DNA of 64,000 nucleotides. It comes from Erysipelotrichaceae bacterium (lineage in GTDB: Bacteria; Bacillota_I; Bacilli_A; Erysipelotrichales; Erysipelotrichaceae). Below the pieces are notes generated by a model. It made no database searches, was not told the origin of the DNA, and worked only from the letters and a program-made list of their open reading frames with translations. A program made the position numbers and the translations under genes. The stretch covers positions 1 through 64,000 of the forward strand of contig JAQXQU010000065.1 of assembly GCA_029101345.1 (NCBI GenBank), given 5' to 3'. This document shows, in pieces, positions 41,707-50,189 of this stretch. Every line of letters starts with the position of its first letter. Position 1 is the first letter of the stretch.

Positions 41707-42890
41707 TATAGTGCTAACTTGTAGACGTTGATAATATCTTCCTTATAGAGTTTGATACCCATGCCAATATAGCCATCAGTACCACCATCAACACCATATT
41801 GGGCACAATCATCAAAGAACTTGTCATCAATGCCAATATCACTTAATCTTGTTGGAAGACCAATGTCCTTGATGAAGTGTTCAAGATTATTGATGCCTTC
41901 AAGAATGGTTCTTTCCGGATATTCATAGTCCATTCTTGCGCCAAAGCAGTTGACACAGATTCTTGTGAATAGTGGCATATTCATCTTATAGCAGTATTTG
42001 AACCAAGCTGGGAAGAAGATAGCCAGCATTTCACCATGAGTCCGATGGTAAGTGCCGGTCATTGGCTTTTCCAGATTATGGACACAATAGCCATGGGTTG
42101 AACCGGATATGATGATATCTTCAAGCGGTACATAGGCACAACGGCAGATATTTGCTCTTGCTGTATAGTTTGTTGGATCCTTGATGGCAATCTTGACATT
42201 CTTCATGACATCCCTGATGACACCTTCATAAGCTGATAAATAGAATTCAGCATCCTCAGGTGCACAGAAATAGTCTTCCATGGAATGGGCAATGATATCA
42301 AAGCAGCCAGCTGCTGTCTGGAACTTAGGAAGCGTATAGGTCAATTCCGGATCAATGATGACAAAGTCAAAGCGCATTTCATTGGCAAAGACACAGGTCT
42401 TTCTTTCAGGATCAGTAGTATCATCACGCCAAACAGCGGCAGTTGAGACTTCAGAACCAGTACCTGGCATTGTGACAATAACTGCATGTTTCAAGACCTT
42501 GGTTTCAATTGGTGCAAACTTCTGATGATCCCATAAATCACCATCATAATAGGCACCACAGGCAATATATTTGGTGGAATCCATTGTTGAACCGCCACCA
42601 ACAGCCAGAATGAAATCGATGTCGTTATCCCTTACAAGCTTGCAACCATCTTTCATCAGAGATACTTTAGGATTTGGTACTACTCCACCCAGTTCATAAA
42701 CCATGATGCCTTCTTTTTCCAATAGTCCTCTGACCTTGGCAATCAATGGTTTGATGAAATCCCCGGAATCATAATGGATCAGCACTTTCTTTGCCTGATA
42801 TTCTTCACTGATGATTTTGCCAATATTGTTTTCAGCACCCTTGCCAAAGATTATCTTGGAAGGGTTATATTGTACATAGTCCTTAATCAT
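41706..42890 (-). CDS. Iron-containing alcohol dehydrogenase of the tandem-dehydrogenase operon
   Basis: 394 residues. GGGSTMDSTKYI loop for NAD(P), GTGSEVSTAAVWR, and metal ligands in CFDIIAHSMEDYF and SGSTHGYCVHNLEKPMTGTYHRTHGEML. About 30-40% similar in outline to the Fe-ADH at 30.7 kb, so a different subgroup. Third gene of an operon with two hydroxyacid dehydrogenase-like genes; probable aldehyde or semialdehyde reductase. Confidence 0.93.
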   Translation of the reverse strand: MIKDYVQYNPSKIIFGKGAENNIGKIISEEYQAKKVLIHYDSGDFIKPLIAKVRGLLEKEGIMVYELGGVVPNPKVSLMKDGCKLVRDNDIDFILAVGGGSTMDSTKYIACGAYYDGDLWDHQKFAPIETKVLKHAVIVTMPGTGSEVSTAAVWRDDTTDPERKTCVFANEMRFDFVIIDPELTYTLPKFQTAAGCFDIIAHSMEDYFCAPEDAEFYLSAYEGVIRDVMKNVKIAIKDPTNYTARANICRCAYVPLEDIIISGSTHGYCVHNLEKPMTGTYHRTHGEMLAIFFPAWFKYCYKMNMPLFTRICVNCFGARMDYEYPERTILEGINNLEHFIKDIGLPTRLSDIGIDDKFFDDCAQYGVDGGTDGYIGMGIKLYKEDIINVYKLAL

Positions 42891-42900
42891 TTTCTTACTC

Positions 42901-43746
42901 CTAATCTACATAATCAGAGCGGTAGGAACCAAGCATCTTGCGGAAATGGTTGGCTACGGAACGGTTATCATTATTGAGCCAGTCTTCAGAGAAGCGTTCG
43001 TTGATATCGGCATCATCCATTGCCTTGGTAATGGTATCAAGAGCTTTTCTTTGATCAATATTATCAAGATTCTCCAATCCCATTTCAGCTGCCTGCTTCT
43101 TGGTGCGCGCACAAAGCTTAGGCATAAGTTCCTGGAATTCCTTCAAGTAGTGGTCAACATCAACACCATAGTCTCTGCAGCATCTGACCGCTTCAAGTGG
43201 TGTAAAGACCATGCCGAAGTGAACACCGATTGCAACAAGGTCGACAATTTCTGCACCGACAATATTTTCACCAAGATAGACTGGTTCTGAGAAAGCGGTC
43301 AGATCATCCTTGATATAGTCATAGATCTTCTTATCACCAGAATAAACAAGATAAGCATATGGCGTACCAACTTCACCCTGATAAGTGATGATTGTTGAAT
43401 CAATATAGTGACCACCGGCATTTTCAATGATATTCTTGCAATCAATGACATCAGAGAGGATTTCCGATGAAGTATTGACAAAAATCTTGTCTTTCAAGCC
43501 ACCTTCTGGGATATATTTGAGCACTGCACGGAAAATATCATCAGTTGGAAGGGAAATGACAATAAACTTAGTATCTAGAGCTCTGGCAATATCTGGCGTA
43601 GGTACATAATGAGCACCCTTTTCCATAAATGGACGAGCCTTGGAATCATCAAGGTCAACAATTGTAACTTCATGACCAGCATTCATCAAAGAACCCACAA
43701 GATTGCCGCCCATCATGCCACAGCCAACAACAGTAATTCTTGACAT
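42901..43746 (-). CDS. 3-hydroxyisobutyrate dehydrogenase-like NAD(P) enzyme
   Basis: 281 residues from the ATG at 43746. The Rossmann loop VVGCGMMGGNLVGSL (about 5-19), the NAD-binding acidic residue in IVDLDDSKARPFM, and the NTSSEIL segment fit beta-hydroxyacid dehydrogenases. The catalytic Lys that usually lies about residue 170 (GxxxxxKxxxN) is not obvious; here the helix reads IVDLVAIGVHFGMV. The stop of the preceding paralogue is one base from its start codon. Confidence 0.85.
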   Translation of the reverse strand: MSRITVVGCGMMGGNLVGSLMNAGHEVTIVDLDDSKARPFMEKGAHYVPTPDIARALDTKFIVISLPTDDIFRAVLKYIPEGGLKDKIFVNTSSEILSDVIDCKNIIENAGGHYIDSTIITYQGEVGTPYAYLVYSGDKKIYDYIKDDLTAFSEPVYLGENIVGAEIVDLVAIGVHFGMVFTPLEAVRCCRDYGVDVDHYLKEFQELMPKLCARTKKQAAEMGLENLDNIDQRKALDTITKAMDDADINERFSEDWLNNDNRSVANHFRKMLGSYRSDYVD

Positions 43747-43747
43747 C

Positions 43748-44512
43748 CTATTCACCATCCTTTCCTGACAGCTTTTCAAAGTCACCCATCAAATCATTCC
43801 AATGCTTATTAAGCGTATGCTGAATGAGAATCTGCCTATCACGATTATGATGCAATTCTTCAATGGAACCATTTCTCTTCATATCCCTGACAAGCATCTC
43901 ACCACAGTGGATGACATCATCAAATTCCGAGAAATCTGATGGCGAATCAAAATCACCCCAGACATTGCGATATGCTCCTTCTGAGATTGGTGGCAAGGAC
44001 TTCAAAGTCTCATACATGTATGTATTAAGCGGGAAGCCATACTTGCGGCACATGCCTAAGCCTGCATAGAAGGAAAGAACATAGCCATAATGGGTGCCAA
44101 TAGCTGTATAGGACATCATTGGTGCTTCAACAATGTTCTCACCATAGTATTTGTTTTCACCCAGTGCACTGACTAGTGGTTCAAATAGCTCATAGACTTC
44201 CTTGCTGCCGGAATATGCCAACAGAGCATCATCAGTGCCAAGATCCTGGTAATGAGTCAAAACAGCACCAAGACAGAGCTTGATACCAAGTCCATCAGCT
44301 AATTCCTTGAGCTTGACAGATTGGGCCATGACAACAGGCGAAAAGCACATGACATGTTTTCTGCCGCAGCTCTTCAAAGCTTCAAGCGTCTTTTCAAAAT
44401 CCTCAAGACAGATCAAAGCCAAATCAGATGATAAAACTACATTCTTTTCTCCAAGGGTCCTTAAAACATTATCCGCCAATTTTCCCCTGGCAGCGATGAA
44501 CAAAAAATCCAT
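43748..44512 (-). CDS. Tandem paralogue of the 3-hydroxyisobutyrate dehydrogenase-like protein, degenerate Rossmann fold
   Basis: 254 residues from the ATG at 44512 (SD GGAGG; a TTG two codons upstream is too near the SD). Shares the C-terminal pattern of the next gene (YSGSKEVYE / YSGDKKIYD, YYGENIVEA / YLGENIVGA, AIGTHYGYV / AIGVHFGMV) but the N-terminus lacks GxGxxG. It may form a hetero-oligomer with the downstream paralogue or bind the substrate without redox cofactor. First gene of its operon. Confidence 0.7.
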   Translation of the reverse strand: MDFLFIAARGKLADNVLRTLGEKNVVLSSDLALICLEDFEKTLEALKSCGRKHVMCFSPVVMAQSVKLKELADGLGIKLCLGAVLTHYQDLGTDDALLAYSGSKEVYELFEPLVSALGENKYYGENIVEAPMMSYTAIGTHYGYVLSFYAGLGMCRKYGFPLNTYMYETLKSLPPISEGAYRNVWGDFDSPSDFSEFDDVIHCGEMLVRDMKRNGSIEELHHNRDRQILIQHTLNKHWNDLMGDFEKLSGKDGE

Positions 44513-44614
44513 TATCAATTACCTCCGATATGTTTTCGTTCCTTTTATTCAATACCTATATTATATTCCATAATCTTAAAAAAGGACTATTTTCTAAAAT
44601 ATCATCCCAAACTA

Positions 44615-44643
44615 TTGCACAAAACAATTTTATTTGGTATTCT
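44615..44643 (+). promoter_or_regulatory. Promoter of the tRNA operon
   Basis: TTGCAC (44615-44620), 17-nt spacer, TATTCT (44638-44643), 40 nt before tRNA-Tyr. Confidence 0.7.
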
Positions 44644-44682
44644 AAATTAGCATTGGCGAGACAAACGTCAAATAAATGTCTT

Positions 44683-44767
44683 GGAGGGGTAGCGAAGTGG
44701 CTAAACGCGGCTGACTGTAAATCAGCTCCCAACGGGTTCGGCAGTTCGAATCTGCCCCCCTCCACCA
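44683..44767 (+). tRNA. tRNA-Tyr (anticodon GUA)
   Basis: 85 nt with the long variable arm of class II tRNAs and encoded CCA. Acceptor GGAGGGG / CCCCTCC. Anticodon loop CTGTAAA. Confidence 0.96.
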
Positions 44768-44782
44768 CTTTTTTTATCTTCT

Positions 44783-44858
44783 TGGGGTGTAGCCAAGTGG
44801 TAAGGCAACAGACTTTGACTCTGTCATCTCGCTGGTTCGATCCCAGCCACTCCAGCCA
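44783..44858 (+). tRNA. tRNA-Gln (anticodon UUG)
   Basis: 76 nt with encoded CCA. Acceptor TGGGGTG / CACTCCA with a G-U pair. Anticodon loop CTTTGAC gives UUG, reading CAA. Confidence 0.94.
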
Positions 44859-44864
44859 TCATTT

Positions 44865-44940
44865 GACTCGGTAGCTCAGGCGGTAGAGCATCTGACTTTT
44901 AATCAGAGGGTCCCGGGTTCGATTCCCGGTCGAGTCACCA
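44865..44940 (+). tRNA. tRNA-Lys (anticodon UUU)
   Basis: 76 nt with encoded CCA. Acceptor GACTCGG / TCGAGTC. Anticodon loop CTTTTAA. Confidence 0.95.
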
Positions 44941-44947
44941 ACTCAAT

Positions 44948-45021
44948 GCGGATGTAGTTCAATGGTAGAACTTCAGCCCTCCAAGCTGACTACGTGGGTT
45001 CGATTCCCATCATCCGCTCCA
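44948..45021 (+). tRNA. tRNA-Gly (anticodon UCC)
   Basis: 74 nt with encoded CCA. Acceptor GCGGATG / CATCCGC. Anticodon loop CCTCCAA. Last tRNA of the cluster before a terminator. Confidence 0.95.
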
Positions 45022-45032
45022 ATAGCTTATTT

Positions 45033-45054
45033 CCTACGCTATGTAGGTTTTTTT
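45033..45054 (+). terminator. Terminator of the tRNA cluster
   Basis: Stem CCTAC / GTAGG (45033-45037 with 45043-45047), then seven T. Confidence 0.75.
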
Positions 45055-45073
45055 AATTGAGGAAAGGATCATT

Positions 45074-45640
45074 ATGAATATTGCCGTCTATTGTTCATCA
45101 TCGGAAAAGCTTGATGAGAAATATTATGAACTGGCCAGAAATTTCGGTAATCTAATGGCTAATAGAGGTCATAATCTCATCTATGGAGGAACTAACAAGG
45201 GGATCATGGGTGAAGTAGCCAAACAGCTTGCCGGCAAAGGGAAACTGATTGGTGTTGTGCCAGAAATCTTCAATCATGCTGATATGACCTTCAATGGCTG
45301 TGATGAAGTCATCCATACCGAAACCATGTCCCAGCGCAAAGCCAAAATGGAAGAACTAGCTGATGCCTTTGTCATTCTGCCAGGAGGGATTGGCACCTTT
45401 GATGAACTATTTGAAGCCTATTCATTAAAATCTCTAGGACTTCTTGATAAGCCGATTGCCATTCTGAATGCCTATCATCTCTATGATCATCTTGAAGCAT
45501 TGCTTGAAACAATAGCAGAAGAAAACTTCATGACGGAAGATAAAAAAGCAATGGTTTCCTTCTTTGCTGATAGCAATGAACTGCTTGCTTATCTTGAAAA
45601 AACTGCCAACTATGCAGTTTTTTGTATCATTGATTATTGA
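45074..45640 (+). CDS. LOG-family protein (cytokinin-activating-type phosphoribohydrolase)
   Basis: 188 residues. The opening IAVYCSSSEKLDEKY, the YGGTNKGIMG segment and the catalytic PGGIGTFDELFEA motif define the LOG family, which releases a nucleobase from a nucleoside monophosphate. The C-terminal dozen residues (NYAVFCIIDY) are encoded by a terminator hairpin inside the gene. SD GAGGAAAGG. Confidence 0.93.
   Translation: MNIAVYCSSSEKLDEKYYELARNFGNLMANRGHNLIYGGTNKGIMGEVAKQLAGKGKLIGVVPEIFNHADMTFNGCDEVIHTETMSQRKAKMEELADAFVILPGGIGTFDELFEAYSLKSLGLLDKPIAILNAYHLYDHLEALLETIAEENFMTEDKKAMVSFFADSNELLAYLEKTANYAVFCIIDY
45597..45623 (+). terminator. Terminator embedded in the 3' end of the LOG gene
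   Basis: Stem AAAAAACTGC / GCAGTTTTTT (45597-45606 with 45614-45623). The stop codon lies 15 nt beyond the hairpin. Confidence 0.75.
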
Positions 45641-45723
45641 TTTATAAAACACGGTCATCAATGTGTTCCTGTCAATCATCAAAACAGGCTTCAGCAGTAT
45701 CGCTGTTTCCAGATGTCATTGGG

Positions 45724-46113
45724 TTATTCATTTTTTACAATAATGAGGCTTCCCTTGGCATTTCTGCCACTAAGAAGAAATTCATAGGAACAATCGCGAT
45801 TGATATTCACCACAAAGCCATCAGGCAGATAAATTTCATTGTTGACATCACAAATGGTTTCACCATCTTCAGCCTTGATTATCAACTGCAGTTTGCCTTG
45901 ATCACAGGCAAATGAGACCCGAAAGCTTTCACCGCTTTTGGCATCAATGCTGTGGCTTATCTCACCACTTAGCTCTTTAATATCAACAATAAAGGCATCA
46001 GGATTTCTGATGATGTTTCCAGTAAAACTGCTGCCTCCCATATTGATTGCCATTAATGCAGCAGCAATTGCCAAGATGATTCCAACAAGCAGATAGCCTC
46101 TTTTTCCTTTCAT
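45724..46113 (-). CDS. Membrane-anchored hypothetical protein
   Basis: 129 residues from the ATG at 46113 (SD AAGGA). One N-terminal membrane helix (about 6-24, GYLLVGIILAIAAALMAINM), then an exported domain rich in beta strands. No lipobox. Unknown function. A 50-residue membrane ORF precedes it by 4 nt. Confidence 0.6.
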   Translation of the reverse strand: MKGKRGYLLVGIILAIAAALMAINMGGSSFTGNIIRNPDAFIVDIKELSGEISHSIDAKSGESFRVSFACDQGKLQLIIKAEDGETICDVNNEIYLPDGFVVNINRDCSYEFLLSGRNAKGSLIIVKNE

Positions 46114-46117
46114 AACT

Positions 46118-46270
46118 TCAGTCCTTTCCAATATATGAACCAATCACAAAACCCGCAAAGCTTAAGGCAAGCACAATGATGATCTGATTATTCAATGTAC
46201 CAGGCCTTCCAAACCATAGCCCTTTTCCTTTGATGCTGGCATCAGAAAACAAATAGATCTTAAAAAGCAT
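46118..46270 (-). CDS. Small membrane protein of 50 residues
   Basis: Opens MLFKIYLFSDASIKGKGLWF and ends with a membrane helix (IIIVLALSFAGFVIGSYIG). The SD is weak. The stop codon is 4 nt before the start of the next gene, so they are probably co-transcribed. Reading-frame length and the hydrophobic pattern support it; no homologue recognised. Confidence 0.5.
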   Translation of the reverse strand: MLFKIYLFSDASIKGKGLWFGRPGTLNNQIIIVLALSFAGFVIGSYIGKD

Positions 46271-46327
46271 GTCGTTCGGTAGTCAATTGTTTTATTATCA
46301 TATTTCTATCATACTATTTTCAGACAA

Positions 46328-46356
46328 TTGATTGTTCTCTCTATCCATAAGATAAT
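46328..46356 (+). promoter_or_regulatory. Promoter of the phosphatase lipoprotein, leaderless
   Basis: TTGATT (46328-46333), 17-nt spacer, GATAAT (46351-46356), 6 nt before ATG. No spaced SD. Confidence 0.6.
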
Positions 46357-46362
46357 TAAGGC

Positions 46363-47448
46363 ATGAAGAAAACTGTAATTATCCTGCTTCTGATCCTGTT
46401 ATGCAGTTGCAAGGCCAAGGAAAGCATCATAAAAGAGCCACCCGTGGAGAATATGCCCTCTACCACAGAAGAAGTCATCATCAGTGATAGCGATGATGAA
46501 AAGAAAGAGGAGGATGCCAATGAAAAGATTGAAATCATCATCAATCCTGACATCATAGAAGAACCTGTCGTTGATAATCAAACAGCAGAGGAGCCAGCAA
46601 GCAAATCCCCAGGCTTCAAGATCATCTATACTTCTGATATGCATGGCTTTCTTAATGGCAAGATCAGCTATGCCAATCTCAAGGCCTATAAGAAGATGAT
46701 GATAGCTGAAGGCTATAAGACGCTGCTTATTGATAATGGCGATACAATCCACGGTACCAAGACCGCCAAATATAATAATGGCAGCGCTATTATCAACATC
46801 ATGAACAAGACTGGCTATGACTATCTGGCCATCGGCAATCACGATTATGCCTATGGCTATGATCGTCTGATGGAATTGAAAAATGAATGTGAATTCCAGA
46901 TCCTTTCCGTCAATATAGTTGAACCAGAAGAAAACAAGCCAATCTTTGTGCCTTATGACATTATCGAAAGTGATGGCAGAAGAATTGCCATTATTGGCAT
47001 TTCCTATACCAGTCTTGGCGATTATCGCTCAAAATACAAAAAAGACGGCAAATATCAGCTGGAAATCCTCAATAATGACAAGCTTTTTGAAGCCATTCAG
47101 ACAATCATTGATGAAGTCAAAGATGAGGTTGATTGCATTGTCGCCATGGGACATTGTTCAGGAACAGAAAATGACACCGATACAAAAGCCTATCAGATCA
47201 TCAAGCATACTTCTGGCATTGATGTCTTTCTATCAGGCCATAGCCATCGTATTGTTGAAAACCGCATTATCAGGGATAAAGACGGCAATGAAGTCATCTT
47301 TTCAATACCTGGGGGTGAGGGAGAATGCTTTGGTGTTCTGACTATTGCCGATAATTGCATAACTACTGAAATCATCAGGGAATTTGAAGAAAAGGACGAA
47401 GAGATTCTCGACCTGCAGAACAGTCTGATTGAAGCAGTCAAGCAATAA
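46363..47448 (+). CDS. Metallophosphatase lipoprotein (UshA-type N-terminal domain)
   Basis: 361 residues. Signal peptide with lipobox LLCSC, an acidic linker (about 30-80), then a calcineurin-like domain: YTSDMHG, LIDNGDTIHG, AIGNHDYAYG, GHCSG and LSGHSHR carry the dinuclear metal ligands. No C-terminal 5'-nucleotidase domain, so shorter than UshA. Cell-surface nucleotide or phosphoester hydrolase. The 3' end overlaps the convergent permease gene by 11 nt. Confidence 0.92.
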   Translation: MKKTVIILLLILLCSCKAKESIIKEPPVENMPSTTEEVIISDSDDEKKEEDANEKIEIIINPDIIEEPVVDNQTAEEPASKSPGFKIIYTSDMHGFLNGKISYANLKAYKKMMIAEGYKTLLIDNGDTIHGTKTAKYNNGSAIINIMNKTGYDYLAIGNHDYAYGYDRLMELKNECEFQILSVNIVEPEENKPIFVPYDIIESDGRRIAIIGISYTSLGDYRSKYKKDGKYQLEILNNDKLFEAIQTIIDEVKDEVDCIVAMGHCSGTENDTDTKAYQIIKHTSGIDVFLSGHSHRIVENRIIRDKDGNEVIFSIPGGEGECFGVLTIADNCITTEIIREFEEKDEEILDLQNSLIEAVKQ

Positions 47449-48259
47449 GGTTGATGATGATGCCGGCAATCACACTGATGCCATAAGTCAAAAGGAGAAT
47501 GGATACATTTTCCTTTTTATCATCATTTTCCTTGAAGAGTACGACGATTGCCAAACCACTGGCGCTTAAAAGACCTGCCATAGCAGTGCCCAAATCAATT
47601 AATCCCCTTAAATAGATGGAAGTAATCATAATGGAAGCAGAACAGTTGGGAATAAGACCCACCAGAGCTGAAATGATTGGGCCAGCAATGATGTTCCTTA
47701 CAATAATTGCCTCTAAGGTATCATCAGGTACAGCTTCCATAATGACATTAAGGGCCATTGATACCATTAGCAGCAAAACAAAGGTCCTGATGGTATGGAA
47801 AAGAGCTTCCTTGAGAACATCCTTGTGTTCTTCGTGGCCTTTTTTCTCCATATGTACGGCCAGATTCCTTTTTCTCAATACCAGGTCAACAGCAAAACCA
47901 GCTATCAGGGCAGTGATAAATTTAATCAGAAGGATGGTGGCGATATCATTCAGCTTGGCTCCCCCGCTGATCATGACTACCAGCATTTCATCACTGGTTG
48001 AAAGATAAATGGCAATAATAGTGCCTAAGGTGATGACTCTTGTTGTATAGAGGCCGGTAGCCATAATGGAAAAGCCGCATTCCGGAAACAGTCCCAGCAG
48101 TGCACCGAACAATGGTCCAAATCTTCTAGAGACCGCCAAGACCTTTTCCGAATACTCCTCAAACTTATGTTCAAGCAGTTCGATAATCAGAAAAGCCACA
48201 AAGACAAAGGGCAATAGTTTCAAGGAATCGGCAAGCGTTTCAATTAAAACATTCAGCAT
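47438..48259 (-). CDS. ArsP_2-type heavy-metal/manganese permease
   Basis: 273 residues, about nine or ten membrane segments in two related halves, each with a conserved GLFPECGFSIM / GLIPNCSASIM loop (Pro-x-Cys). This is the pattern of the putative Mn/arsenic-type exporters (ArsP_2). No metal-sensing regulator is nearby. Transport substrate unproven. Confidence 0.85.
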   Translation of the reverse strand: MLNVLIETLADSLKLLPFVFVAFLIIELLEHKFEEYSEKVLAVSRRFGPLFGALLGLFPECGFSIMATGLYTTRVITLGTIIAIYLSTSDEMLVVMISGGAKLNDIATILLIKFITALIAGFAVDLVLRKRNLAVHMEKKGHEEHKDVLKEALFHTIRTFVLLLMVSMALNVIMEAVPDDTLEAIIVRNIIAGPIISALVGLIPNCSASIMITSIYLRGLIDLGTAMAGLLSASGLAIVVLFKENDDKKENVSILLLTYGISVIAGIIINLIA

Positions 48260-48270
48260 ATGTTTAAATT

Positions 48271-48294
48271 TAAAAAGGTATCAACGATACCTTT
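48271..48294 (-). terminator. Terminator of argS
   Basis: Stem AAAGGTATC / GATACCTTT (48274-48282 with 48286-48294), then TTAAATTT on the minus strand. Confidence 0.8.
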
Positions 48295-48296
48295 TA

Positions 48297-49946
48297 TTAC
48301 ATCCTTTCTGGTGCATCAACACCTAATAGTGTCAAGGCATTCTTCAATGTTATGCGTGTAGCTTCTGCTAGAGCCAGTCTTTCATTGGTCAATTCCGGAT
48401 TGCCTGGATCATTGATCTTGCAGGAAGCATAGAAGCTATGGAAGTAGGTTGCCAGCTTCTGAATGTAGTTAGTAACCTTATTAGGAGATCTTGTCAAAGC
48501 ACTATCAGCCACTACGCTTGGGAAGGACGCCAGATATTTTAACAGTTCCGTTTCCTTTTCATCTGTCAATAGATCATAGCTGTCCTTCAGGCTTAATTCC
48601 GCATTGGCCTGCCTTAATACTGAACAGATGCGGGCATAAGCATATTGAGCATAATAGACCGGATTATCATTGGTCTTCTGGCGAGCCAAAGACAAATCAA
48701 AGTCCATATGAGTATCCAAAGCACGGCAGAGGAAGAAGTATCTTGCACAATCAACGCCAATATCATCACAGAGTTCCCTGATTGTCACCGCATTGCCGGT
48801 ACGCTTGGACATTTTGACTTCCTTGCCATCTTCAACAAGTCGGACCATCTGGATGATATCAACTTCCAAAGAATCCTTTGGGTAGCCCATAGCTTCAATG
48901 GCTGCCTTCATTCTTGGGATGTAGCCATGATGGTCAGCACCCCAGAAATTGACAAGCTTCTGATAGCCTCTTTCAAATTTATAGACATGATTGGCAATAT
49001 CTGGTGTGAGATAGGTATAGTAGCCATCAGACTTTCTTAAGACACGGTCCTTGTCATCACCATATTCAGTGGATTTGAACCAGATGGCATTGTCCTTTTC
49101 ATAAGTCAAGCCCATATCAACCATGCGCTGCATAGCCTTGTCAACACGGCCTTCAGAGACAATCCACTTCTCGGAAATCCATGAATCAAATTCACAGCGA
49201 TAATAGGAAAGATCGTTCTTTATGCGCTCTAGCAACATGTCACGGCCTGTCTTCTTGAAGAATTCCAAGACCTCTGCTTCTGGCTGATTCAATAGTTCTG
49301 TACCTTTTTCTTCAAAAAGCTTCTGGGCAATATTCCTGACATCAGCTCCATGATAGCCATCTTCCGGAAGCACAAAGTCCAAACCTGCTGCTTCACGATA
49401 TCTGGCATAAAGGGATTCACCGAGGGCATCAATCTGGTGGCCAGCATCATTGACATAGTATTCCCTTAGGACATCATAGCCCGAAGCCTTCAATAGACGG
49501 CAAACGGAATCACCCCAAGCTGCACCCCTGGCATGCCCTAAATGAAGAGTGCCGGTTGGATTGGCTGAAACATATTCAACCAGGACCTTCAGACCATTTC
49601 CATCGTTGTTTTCACCAAAATGATCGCCCTGCTTGATAACAGTGTTGATGACATCAGCCAATGATGACTTCTTCATCTTGAAATTGATAAAGCCAGGCCC
49701 TGCTATTTCAATGCTTTCAGCACTGGCTACCTTCATTTTCAGTTCTTCAACGATCTCAGCGGCAATAATCTGAGGATTTTTTTTCAATACCTTGGCCAGA
49801 CGCATGGCTATATTAGTTGAATAATCACCGTTTCTTGTATCCTTTGGCATTTCAACCATTACGAGATTGCCGCTATCGGCAAGATCATATTTTTCCTTTA
49901 GTGTTTCCTTGATCGCTTCAATGATTTCTGTTTCTATCTTATTCAT
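48297..49946 (-). CDS. argS: Arginyl-tRNA synthetase
   Basis: 549 residues, class I. N-terminal Add-1 domain, HIGH motif as HLGH in NPTGTLHLGHARG, KMSKS motif as KMSKRTGN (ArgRS often lacks a standard one), and the C-terminal DALR anticodon-binding domain (ALTLLG). Divergent from a tRNA-Arg(UCU) gene with about 95 nt between them. Confidence 0.97.
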   Translation of the reverse strand: MNKIETEIIEAIKETLKEKYDLADSGNLVMVEMPKDTRNGDYSTNIAMRLAKVLKKNPQIIAAEIVEELKMKVASAESIEIAGPGFINFKMKKSSLADVINTVIKQGDHFGENNDGNGLKVLVEYVSANPTGTLHLGHARGAAWGDSVCRLLKASGYDVLREYYVNDAGHQIDALGESLYARYREAAGLDFVLPEDGYHGADVRNIAQKLFEEKGTELLNQPEAEVLEFFKKTGRDMLLERIKNDLSYYRCEFDSWISEKWIVSEGRVDKAMQRMVDMGLTYEKDNAIWFKSTEYGDDKDRVLRKSDGYYTYLTPDIANHVYKFERGYQKLVNFWGADHHGYIPRMKAAIEAMGYPKDSLEVDIIQMVRLVEDGKEVKMSKRTGNAVTIRELCDDIGVDCARYFFLCRALDTHMDFDLSLARQKTNDNPVYYAQYAYARICSVLRQANAELSLKDSYDLLTDEKETELLKYLASFPSVVADSALTRSPNKVTNYIQKLATYFHSFYASCKINDPGNPELTNERLALAEATRITLKNALTLLGVDAPERM

Positions 49947-49994
49947 GTTTAACCTCTATTACTAAGATATTCTAGCATAATTTACAATTAATTA

Positions 49995-50023
49995 TTGCTT
50001 TTTATCCCCTTAAGTGATAAATT
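49995..50023 (+). promoter_or_regulatory. Promoter of tRNA-Arg
   Basis: TTGCTT (49995-50000), 17-nt spacer, TAAATT (50018-50023), 17 nt before the tRNA 5' end. Confidence 0.6.
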
Positions 50024-50040
50024 AGATATGCTAAAGAGAT

Positions 50041-50117
50041 GTCCCGGTAGCTCAGCTGGATAGAGCACACGCCTTCTAAGCGTGCGGTCAAAGGTTCGAA
50101 TCCTTTCCGGGACGCCA
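50041..50117 (+). tRNA. tRNA-Arg (anticodon UCU)
   Basis: 77 nt with encoded CCA. Acceptor GTCCCGG / CCGGGAC. Anticodon loop CTTCTAA gives UCU, reading AGA. Confidence 0.96.
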
Positions 50118-50130
50118 TTTTTTATTTTCG

Positions 50131-50152
50131 GAGATCATGGATCTCTTTTTTT
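50131..50152 (+). terminator. Terminator of tRNA-Arg
   Basis: Stem GAGATC / GATCTC (50131-50136 with 50140-50145), then seven T. Confidence 0.8.
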
Positions 50153-50160
50153 AAATATAT

Positions 50161-50187
50161 AAAACAAGGATCACTGATCCTTGTTTT
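50161..50187 (-). terminator. Terminator of the zinc-ribbon gene
   Basis: 12-bp stem AAAACAAGGATC / GATCCTTGTTTT (50161-50172 with 50176-50187), just past the stop codon on the minus strand. Confidence 0.8.
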
Positions 50188-50189
50188 CA

